DNA of 11,393 nucleotides, from assembly GCA_964589145.1 (NCBI GenBank), contig CAZPSL010000172.1:1-11393 (forward strand), given 5' to 3'. Below, piece by piece: positions 5,925 to 11,393 of this stretch (position 1 is the first letter of the stretch; each line of letters opens with the position of its first letter). The DNA is from UBA11858 sp964589145. GTDB lineage: Bacteria > Chloroflexota > Anaerolineae > Anaerolineales > UBA11858. A program made the position numbers and the translations under genes. The notes beneath the pieces were generated by a model. That model worked only from the letters and a program-made list of their open reading frames with translations, did no database searches and was not told where the DNA came from.

Positions 5925-7541
5925 ATGAAAAAGTTTCTCATCCCCCTCGCAATTTTTCTCGCCCTCGCGGTCGGCGTGTTTGCCGTGATTGGCGCCAGCG
6001 CGCAGCGACGGGCGGAGGCTCAACTCGCCGGGCTGGAGACCGAACCCGTCCGGCGCGGCACGCTCTCCTCCGTGGTGGAGGCCAGCGGGACGGTGCGCTC
6101 CGAGCAAAGCGCGCTGCTGACCTGGGAGACCTCCGGGCGGGTTGCCTGGACGCTCGCGGAGCAGCCGGGAGAGGCTGTCCGGGCCGGGCAGGTGCTGGCG
6201 GAGCTTGACGACACCACGCTCCCCGGCCATGTCATTCTGGCGCAGGCCAATCTGGCGGAAGCCCAAAAACAACTGGACAATTTGCTCAACACCTCGCTGA
6301 CCCAGGCGCAGGCGCTGAAAGCCGTTGAAAAGGCCGAGCAAGCCCTGGAAGACGCCCAACACCCGGAAGCCGCCCAGGCTGCGGCGCTCCAGGCGGTTGC
6401 CGCCGCCGAGGCCGACCTGGAAGACGCCCAACTCCAACTGGCAATTCTCACCAAGCCCGTGCCGCAATCCGCTATTGAGCAGGCGTATGCCAACATGCTG
6501 CTGGCCGAAAAAAAACTGACCGATTTGCAAAGCGAAATTGCCCGCATCGAGCAGAAAATAAAAGGCCCATTTGACCCCTGGGAAAGCAAAAAGATGTACC
6601 AGAAAATGCTCGACGGGCTGAACCTGCAACTCCCGCAGGCGCAGTTGCGCTACGAGCGGGCAGTCAACAAGTACAACGACCTGCTGGAACCGCCCGACCC
6701 GCTGGATGTTGCCGTTGCCCAGGCCGCGGTGGAAGCCGCGCAGGCGCAACTGGACGATGCCCGCAGGCAGTACGAGCGCATCAAGGACGGCTACAGCGAA
6801 GCCGACCTCGCCGTGCTGCAAGCGCAACTGGACGACGCCCGCCGCGAATACGAGCGTGTCAAAAACGGGCCGCCGCCGGATGACGTCGCCGCGCTGGAAG
6901 CCCGGATCGCCGCCGCGCGGGCCGTCGCCGCCCAGGCGCAGATCACCGCGCCGTTCAGCGGCACGCTCACCGAAGTTTACGCCCGCCCCGGCGACCAGGT
7001 TGCGCCCGGCACACCCGCCTTCCGCGTGGATAACCTCTCCCGCCTGCTGGTGGATGCCAGCGTCTCGGAAGTGGACATCAACCGGGTGCAGGTCGGGCAG
7101 GAGGCAGTGATCACCCTGGATGGCGTTTTCGCCCGCGAGTACCGCGGCCGGGTGGTGGAGGTTGCCCCTGTGGGCGTGGAAACCCGCGGCGTGACCACCT
7201 TCCCGGTCACGGTGGAAATTCTGGATGCGGATGAAGCCGTCAGGCCGGGGATGACCGCCGACGTGCAGATCATCACCCGCTCGATGGAGGACGTTTTGCT
7301 GATCCCCAGCCGCGCCCTGCGGATGCTGAACGGGGAACGCGTGGTTTACGTGCTCCCCCCCGAAGGGGAGCCGCTTGACGGAACCCGCCAGGGGCTGCCG
7401 TTCTTTTCGGTCGGGCAAGCCTCTGAAAGTTCCCTCACGCCCGTCCCCGTGATTTTAGGGGTATCCGCCAACGGGTACAGCGAAGTCCTCAGCGGTGATC
7501 TCAAGGAAGGCGATCTGGTAGTGCTCAATCCGCCGGAGTGA
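5925..7541 (+). CDS. HlyD/MacA-type periplasmic-adaptor-like subunit, first copy
   Basis: The 538-residue protein is a membrane-fusion-type adaptor for an ABC exporter. The start at 5925 was chosen because MKKFLIPLAIFLALAVGVFA begins an N-terminal membrane anchor; the frame upstream to 5775 overlaps marR and translates the repeat array. Residues about 46-98 form the first half of the lipoyl-like domain (VVEASGTVRSEQSALLTWE, AVRAGQVLAELDD). A long coiled-coil hairpin covers about 100-335. It includes two 26-residue repeats with QLDDARRQYERIKDGYSEAD (275-294) and its second copy at 301-320. The second lipoyl half follows (ITAPFSGTLTEVYARPGDQV, 340-359), then the beta-barrel and membrane-proximal domains (LLVDASVSEVDINRVQVGQE; RPGMTADVQI; LLIPSRALR). 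It is paralogous to the next gene. No Shine-Dalgarno is visible. In a single-membrane cell it would stand on the outer face of the membrane beside the permease. Confidence 0.93.
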   Translation: MKKFLIPLAIFLALAVGVFAVIGASAQRRAEAQLAGLETEPVRRGTLSSVVEASGTVRSEQSALLTWETSGRVAWTLAEQPGEAVRAGQVLAELDDTTLPGHVILAQANLAEAQKQLDNLLNTSLTQAQALKAVEKAEQALEDAQHPEAAQAAALQAVAAAEADLEDAQLQLAILTKPVPQSAIEQAYANMLLAEKKLTDLQSEIARIEQKIKGPFDPWESKKMYQKMLDGLNLQLPQAQLRYERAVNKYNDLLEPPDPLDVAVAQAAVEAAQAQLDDARRQYERIKDGYSEADLAVLQAQLDDARREYERVKNGPPPDDVAALEARIAAARAVAAQAQITAPFSGTLTEVYARPGDQVAPGTPAFRVDNLSRLLVDASVSEVDINRVQVGQEAVITLDGVFAREYRGRVVEVAPVGVETRGVTTFPVTVEILDADEAVRPGMTADVQIITRSMEDVLLIPSRALRMLNGERVVYVLPPEGEPLDGTRQGLPFFSVGQASESSLTPVPVILGVSANGYSEVLSGDLKEGDLVVLNPPE

Positions 7542-7546
7542 TTTGT

Positions 7547-7659
7547 GAGTGGTGAGTCGAGAGTCGGGAGTCGGGAGTCGGGAGTGGTGAGTTGAGAGTG
7601 CGGGTTGAAAGTTTGCCCGATAACCGGCAGCCTACAACCTTTACCCTGCAACCCGTGCA
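7547..7659. repeat. Heptamer repeat array between the two adaptors (array 5)
   Basis: Nine G-block units lie in perfect register at 7547-7609: GAGTGGT, GAGTCGA, GAGTCGG three times, GAGTGGT, GAGTTGA, GAGTGCG, GGTTGAA. After 22 bp, a C-block at 7632-7659 follows: CTACAAC, CTTTACC, CTGCAAC, CCGTGCA. It begins 6 bp after the first adaptor's stop codon. The next gene's Shine-Dalgarno (GGAG at 7661-7664) lies just outside it. Confidence 0.88.
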
Positions 7660-7671
7660 TGGAGAAACGTT

Positions 7672-9237
7672 ATGAAAAAATTTATCATCATTGCCCTGGT
7701 GCTGATCCTGATTGTGGGCGGCGGGTACGCCTGGTTCACAATCAGTCAACAAAAGGCGCAGGAAAAACTGCTGGCAGACCTGCAAACCGCCGAGGTGGAT
7801 TACGGCACGCTGACCGCGACCATCGGCGCGACCGGCGTGGTGCGCTCTAACCAGACCGCGCTGCTGGCGTGGCAGACTTCGGGCACGGTGGATGCGGTGA
7901 ACGTGCAGGTGGGCGATACGGTCACCGAGGGCGAGGTGCTGGCCTCGCTGGCGCAGACCTCCCTGCCCCAGAACGTGATTCTGGCGCAGGCGGATTTGGT
8001 CAGCGCCCAGAAGGCCCTCGACGACCTGCTGAACTCGGATTTGCAGCGCGCCCAGGCGTTGCAGGCTGTGGAGAACGCCGAACAAGCCCTGGAAGACCTG
8101 CTGAACCCGGAGTTGCAGCAAGCCCTGGCCTTGCAGGCCATCGCCGACGCCCAGCAAGCCGTGGATTACTACCAGCGGCAGGTCAACAACTTACATGCTT
8201 CGGCCAACCAGTCTGATATTGACGCCGCCAAAGCGCAGGTCACCATCGCCGAGGACGCGCTCAACCGGGCAAGGGAAAAGTACGAGCCTTACGCCAACAA
8301 GCCGGAAGACAACCTGACCCGCGCCACCTTGCAGGCCAAACTCGCCGAAGCCCAGCAGCAGTACGACCTCGCCGTGCGCCAACTCAACGCCCTGCTGGGC
8401 ACCGCCTCGGAGACTGACATCGCCGTAGCGGAAGCCAATCTCGCCGCCGCGCAGGCGCAACTGGAGCAGGCAAAGCGCGATTACGAGCGCATCAAGGACG
8501 GCCCCAGCGAAGCCGATGTTGCCCTGCTGGAAGCCCAACTGGAAGAAGCCCAACGCGAGTACGAGCGCGTCAAGGATGGCCCTGACCCGGCAGACATCGC
8601 CGCCGCCGAGGCGCGTGTTGCCGCCGCGCAGGCCACCGTGGATATGGCGTTCATCAAGGCCCCGTTTGACGGCGAGGTTACGCTAGTGGATGCCAAGCCC
8701 GGCGACCAGGCCGCGCCCGGCACGCCTGCCTTCCGGGTGGATGATCTCTCCCGCCTGCTGGTGGATGTGGAGGTCTCCGAGGTGGATATCAACCAGATTG
8801 CCGAGGGGCAGCCGGTGACGATGAGTTTCGACGCTATCCCCGGCGTGGAGTACCACGGCGAGGTGGTGGATGTTGACCTGGTTGGCAGCAACATCGGCGG
8901 GGTGGTGAACTTCACCGTGGTAGTGGAAATCCGCGACCCCGACGAGCAGGTGCGCCCCGGCATGACCGCGGCGGTCAACATCGTCACCAGCCAGATCGAG
9001 AACGCCCTGCTGGTTCCCAACCGGGCGGTGCGGGTGGTCGAAGGCGAGCGCGTGGTGTACGTACTCGGCGAGGACGGCATGATGGAACCTGTTCCCGTGG
9101 AACTGGGCGCATCCTCCGACCTGTACTCCGAGGTAGTCGGCGGCGATTTGCAGTCCGGCGACACCATCGTGCTCAACCCGCCTGCCACATTCACCCAAAG
9201 CGGGCCTTTCGGCGGGCGTCCGGCGGGGCATCCGTAA
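7672..9237 (+). CDS. HlyD/MacA-type periplasmic-adaptor-like subunit, second copy
   Basis: The 521-residue protein is a paralogue of the preceding adaptor with the same order of parts. An N-terminal membrane anchor (MKKFIIIALVLILIVGGGYA) is followed by the first lipoyl half (48-95, TATIGATGVVRSNQTALLAW, TEGEVLASL). The coiled-coil hairpin spans about 100-325 and the second lipoyl half is IKAPFDGEVTLVDAKPGDQA (328-347). The beta-barrel follows (LLVDVEVSEVDINQIAEGQP, 362-381), then the membrane-proximal domain (RPGMTAAVNIV, LLVPNRAVRVVEGERVVYVL). It carries the same 26-residue coiled-coil repeat (QLEQAKRDYERIKDGPSEAD at 263-282, second copy QLEEAQREYERVKDGPDPAD at 289-308). It ends in a Gly/Pro-rich tail (TFTQSGPFGGRPAGHP). 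GGAG lies 8-11 bases before the ATG. It could form a mixed adaptor ring with the first copy or replace it under other conditions; the sequence does not decide. Confidence 0.94.
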   Translation: MKKFIIIALVLILIVGGGYAWFTISQQKAQEKLLADLQTAEVDYGTLTATIGATGVVRSNQTALLAWQTSGTVDAVNVQVGDTVTEGEVLASLAQTSLPQNVILAQADLVSAQKALDDLLNSDLQRAQALQAVENAEQALEDLLNPELQQALALQAIADAQQAVDYYQRQVNNLHASANQSDIDAAKAQVTIAEDALNRAREKYEPYANKPEDNLTRATLQAKLAEAQQQYDLAVRQLNALLGTASETDIAVAEANLAAAQAQLEQAKRDYERIKDGPSEADVALLEAQLEEAQREYERVKDGPDPADIAAAEARVAAAQATVDMAFIKAPFDGEVTLVDAKPGDQAAPGTPAFRVDDLSRLLVDVEVSEVDINQIAEGQPVTMSFDAIPGVEYHGEVVDVDLVGSNIGGVVNFTVVVEIRDPDEQVRPGMTAAVNIVTSQIENALLVPNRAVRVVEGERVVYVLGEDGMMEPVPVELGASSDLYSEVVGGDLQSGDTIVLNPPATFTQSGPFGGRPAGHP

Positions 9238-9245
9238 AGTACAGG

Positions 9246-9340
9246 GCAGGTATTAGGTATCAGGTAATTGGGAATCAGGTATCCCCAATTCCCAATTACC
9301 CAATCCCCAATTACCCAATCCCTGATCCCCCAATTACCTA
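9246..9340. repeat. Heptamer/octamer repeat array before the ATPase gene (array 6)
   Basis: The G-block at 9246-9281 is GCAGGTA, TTAGGTA, TCAGGTA, ATTGGGA and an 8-bp ATCAGGTA. The C-block at 9282-9340 is TCCCCAA, TTCCCAA, TTACCCAA, TCCCCAA, TTACCCAA, TCCCTGA, TCCCCCAA, TTACCTA. The blocks are largely complementary (AATTGGG with CCCAATT), so a strong imperfect hairpin is expected in the operon transcript. It ends 13 bp before the ATPase ATG. Confidence 0.85.
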
Positions 9341-9353
9341 ACCATCGAAAAAC

Positions 9354-10061
9354 ATGACACAAGAACACCGCAACACCGAGCCTGACTGGGTCATCGAAGC
9401 CAAAGACCTGACCAAAGTGTTCGTGATGGGCGATGTGGAAGTCCACGCCCTGCGCGGGCTGTCGCTGCGCGTCGCCCGCGGGGAGGTGGTCGCCATCATG
9501 GGGCCGTCGGGGTCGGGAAAATCCACCCTGATGAACATCCTGGGCTGCCTGGACCGCCCGACCTCCGGCGAGTATTACCTGGACGGCGAGAGCATCGCTG
9601 ACCTGACCGACGATCAATTGGCGGACATCCGCAACCGCAAGGTGGGGTTCGTCTTCCAGAGTTTCAACCTGCTGCCGCGGGCCACTGCCCTGGCAAATGT
9701 GGAACTCCCCCTGCGCTACGCCCGCTACAAGGTCGGCAGCCGCCGCCAAAAGGCGAGGGAGGCCCTGGAAGCCGTCGGGCTGGGCGACCGCATGAAGCAC
9801 CGTCCCAACGAACTCTCCGGCGGGCAGCAGCAGCGCGTCGCCATCGCCCGCGCCCTGGTCAACGATCCCGCCATCATCATGGCGGACGAACCGACCGGCA
9901 ACCTGGACAGCAAATCCGGCGACGAAATCATGGAACTGCTGCTCAACCTGAACCGCGAGCGCGGCACCACGCTGATTATCGTCACCCACGACCCTGAAAT
10001 CGCCGCCCGCACCCAGCGGATAATCCACATCCGCGATGGAGTGGTGGAGAAGGAAACTTGA
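9354..10061 (+). CDS. MacB/LolD-type ABC transporter ATP-binding protein
   Basis: The 235-residue protein is a complete ABC ATPase of the MacB/LolD type. The Walker A motif is GPSGSGKST (50-58), the Q-loop glutamine is Gln102 (FVFQSFNLLPRATALANVEL), and the signature is LSGGQQQ (154-160). Walker B is IIMADEP (174-180) with catalytic Glu179, the D-loop is GNLDSKSG, and the switch histidine is His212 (THD). FNLLP and EPTGNLD are typical of this branch. It would power the permease encoded next, as separate subunits rather than the fused form of E. coli MacB. Gene order adaptor, adaptor, ATPase, permease supports one tripartite-like exporter under MarR control. The substrate cannot be read; members of the family export antibiotics, peptides or lipids. 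No Shine-Dalgarno is visible before the ATG (CCATCGAAAAAC). 162 bp with three hairpins separate it from the permease gene. Confidence 0.96.
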   Translation: MTQEHRNTEPDWVIEAKDLTKVFVMGDVEVHALRGLSLRVARGEVVAIMGPSGSGKSTLMNILGCLDRPTSGEYYLDGESIADLTDDQLADIRNRKVGFVFQSFNLLPRATALANVELPLRYARYKVGSRRQKAREALEAVGLGDRMKHRPNELSGGQQQRVAIARALVNDPAIIMADEPTGNLDSKSGDEIMELLLNLNRERGTTLIIVTHDPEIAARTQRIIHIRDGVVEKET

Positions 10062-10084
10062 TGTATTTTCCCCATCCCCCCTGT

Positions 10085-10108
10085 CCCCCCTTCCCCAAGG
10101 AAGGGGGG
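10085..10108. repeat. C/G-rich hairpin after the ATPase gene
   Basis: CCCCCCTTCC and GGAAGGGGGG form a perfect 10-bp stem around CCAA, 23 bp after the ATPase stop. No T-run follows. It is the first of three consecutive hairpins in this 162-bp gap. Confidence 0.75.
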
Positions 10109-10118
10109 CAAAGTGATC

Positions 10119-10161
10119 ACGTTTGGGTTTGCGTGCGCTTTGCGCACGCAAACCCAAACGT
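10119..10161. repeat. Perfect 20-bp stem, TTT loop, between ATPase and permease genes
   Basis: The arms at 10119-10138 and 10142-10161 are exact reverse complements over 20 bp (ACGTTTGGGTTTGCG... and its complement) around a three-base loop. It is the longest perfect palindrome in the window. No T-tract follows, so it is not a classical terminator. It could be a processing or attenuating hairpin in the operon RNA or a small dispersed palindromic element. Confidence 0.85.
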
Positions 10162-10172
10162 CAAACTACTCT

Positions 10173-10204
10173 CCCCTCCCCCACAGGGGGAGGGGCCGGG
10201 GGTG
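10173..10204. repeat. GC-rich hairpin with GGCCGGGGGTG tail, copy 2
   Basis: CCCCTCCCCC-ACA-GGGGGAGGGG is a perfect 10-bp stem followed by CCGGGGGTG. The right arm end and tail (GAGGGGCCGGGGGTG, 10190-10204) are identical to 1218-1232, while the loops and left arms differ slightly. It lies 19 bp upstream of the permease ATG, next to its GGAG ribosome binding site (10212-10215). Confidence 0.75.
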
Positions 10205-10223
10205 GGGCATCGGAGAAAACCTT

Positions 10224-11393
10224 ATGAACTTCTGGCAAGCCGTACTTGAAGCCCTGGAAAGCCTCACCTCCAACAAACTGCGCTCCGGCCTGACGATTTT
10301 GGGCATCGTCATCGGCGTGGCGGCGGTGATTGCCATGCTCGCCATCGGCACCGGGGCGGAGAATTCCATCACCGGCGAGATTCAAGGCATCGGCAGCAAT
10401 CTGATTTTCATTTTCCGCGGCGGCTCGGAGGAGGTGCGCAACCCCAAGCCGCTCACCCTCGGGGATGCGGATGCCATCGCCGACCCCTTCGCCGCGCCCT
10501 CGGTCGCCGGGGTCGCACCGATGCTCACCGGCGGCGGGGAGATCACCTTCCTCGGGGAGAGCGTCCACACCGAAATCAAGGGCGTCACCCCCGATTACCA
10601 GCCCGTCCGCAACGAGGAACTGGCGGAGGGTGAGTTCATCAACGAGGAACACATGCTGGGACGCTCGGCGGTGGTCATTCTGGGCGCGGAGGTCGCGGAA
10701 GACCTGTTCGGGCGCAAAACCGCCGTCACCGGCGAGACCGTGCGCCTGGAGGGGCAGCCCTTCCGGGTGATCGGCGTGCTGAAGGAGAAGGGCGGTTCGG
10801 CCTTCGGTAGTCAGGACAACCAGGTGATTGTGCCGTTGACCACCGCCCAGGCGCGGCTGCTGCGCCGCTCCCCGGCGGACAAGGTGGACGTGATTTTCGT
10901 GCAGGCGGTCAGCGCCGAGGCGGTGCCGCAGGCCAGCGAGGAAGTGGCGCAGATTTTGCGCTACCGCCACCGCACTCCCATCGGCGAGGACGATTTCACC
11001 ATCTTCACCCAGCAGGATTTTCTGGATGTAGCGGCCTCCATCACCGGCATCCTGACCATCTTTTTAGGCGGCATTGCCGGCATCTCGCTGCTGGTGGGCG
11101 GCATCGGCATCATGAACATCATGCTGGTCTCGGTCATCGAGCGCACGCGGGAGATCGGTCTGCGCAAGGCGCTGGGGGCACGCAAGCGTGACATTCTCAT
11201 CCAGTTTTTGACCGAGTCATCGCTGTTGAGTATGTTCGGCGGGCTGCTGGGAATCGCCCTGGGGTGGCTGATCGCCTTCGGGGTGGGGCAGATCGCCGCG
11301 GCCACGAACACGAACATCACCCCCGAAGTCGGGCTGGATGCTGTGCTGATGGCGACGCTCTTCTCCGCGGCGGTCGGGCTGTTCTTCGGGCTG
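10224..11393 (+). CDS. MacB/FtsX-type ABC transporter permease (cut by window edge)
   Basis: The frame is open for 390 residues to the window edge; family members usually have about 400-410, so only the C-terminal tail is missing. The start at 10224 has GGAG 8-11 bases upstream. The first membrane helix (about 21-42, GLTILGIVIGVAAVIAMLAI) follows the typical LTSNKLRS start. The extracytoplasmic MacB_PCD domain covers about 43-265 (SNLIFIFRGG, VAPMLTGGGEITFLGE, AVVILGAEVAEDLFG, FRVIGVLKEKGGSAFGSQDN). The FtsX domain has helices near 272-302, 330-358 and 371-390. GGIGIMNIMLVSVIERTREI (292-311) and GLRKALGARKRDIL (312-325) form the coupling segment that contacts the ATPase. It is the membrane partner of the ATPase just upstream; two such subunits plus two ATPases and an adaptor ring would make the exporter. 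No sign of damage. Confidence 0.95.
   Translation, partial: MNFWQAVLEALESLTSNKLRSGLTILGIVIGVAAVIAMLAIGTGAENSITGEIQGIGSNLIFIFRGGSEEVRNPKPLTLGDADAIADPFAAPSVAGVAPMLTGGGEITFLGESVHTEIKGVTPDYQPVRNEELAEGEFINEEHMLGRSAVVILGAEVAEDLFGRKTAVTGETVRLEGQPFRVIGVLKEKGGSAFGSQDNQVIVPLTTAQARLLRRSPADKVDVIFVQAVSAEAVPQASEEVAQILRYRHRTPIGEDDFTIFTQQDFLDVAASITGILTIFLGGIAGISLLVGGIGIMNIMLVSVIERTREIGLRKALGARKRDILIQFLTESSLLSMFGGLLGIALGWLIAFGVGQIAAATNTNITPEVGLDAVLMATLFSAAVGLFFGL

Noticed and set aside
5826..7418. A 530-codon open frame on the minus strand opposite the first adaptor
   Set aside because: It is antisense to a clear adaptor gene, rich in His/Gly/Arg/Gln as expected from the complement of GC-rich coding DNA, and has no recognisable domain.
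453..9340. CRISPR arrays as an explanation of the intergenic repeats
   Set aside because: The units are 7-8 bp without spacers, and no cas gene is present.
8481..10157. A 558-codon open frame on the minus strand opposite the second adaptor and ATPase
   Set aside because: It spans two well-supported plus-strand genes and their gap and has a Ser/Thr/Arg-rich composition typical of a shadow frame.
10119..10161. Intrinsic terminator after the ATPase gene
   Set aside because: The stem is strong, but no T-tract follows on either strand, and the permease gene continues the operon.

Overview
The window is GC-rich DNA that is densely coded except for short, repeat-filled gaps. It suggests a Chloroflexota (Anaerolineae-like) genome. 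The pointers are a short-form alpha-glucan phosphorylase, a Tat-exported YkuD transpeptidase, tandem HlyD-type adaptors followed by a MacB-type ATPase and permease, and intergenic 7-bp repeat arrays. No rRNA or other marker is present, so the phylum is an inference from gene style.

Left part, minus strand. A metal-resistance unit reads right to left: a sigma70-like promoter with an SmtB/ArsR-type operator (948-1007), a SmtB-like regulator whose C-terminal helix carries the complete zinc-site pattern (573-866), then the N-terminal 149 residues of a putative heavy-metal P-type ATPase running off the left edge (1-447). A 384-bp gap (867-1250) holds that promoter/operator and several palindromes. 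Next on the minus strand are a Tat-signal L,D-transpeptidase (1251-2315), a small DUF5698/DUF2179 (UPF0316-type) membrane protein (2416-2937) and an alpha-glucan phosphorylase (3018-5165).

Right part, plus strand. A promoter (TTGACA, 17 bp, TAGAAT) with a perfect 11-3-11 palindrome over its expected transcription start precedes a MarR-type repressor (5387-5836). Two paralogous membrane-fusion/HlyD-type adaptors follow (5925-7541, 7672-9237), then a MacB-type ATPase (9354-10061) and a MacB-type permease cut by the right edge (10224-11393). This looks like one MarR-controlled ABC export operon. The two adaptors share a 26-residue coiled-coil repeat and probably arose by duplication.

Non-coding DNA. 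Six of the nine gaps between genes contain degenerate arrays of 7-bp (sometimes 8-bp) units. Each array has a G-strand block followed by a C-strand block, so each can fold back on itself. The unit sequence differs from gap to gap while the period is kept. The other three gaps hold compact perfect palindromes instead. This split of intergenic DNA into two repeat classes is the most unusual feature of the window.
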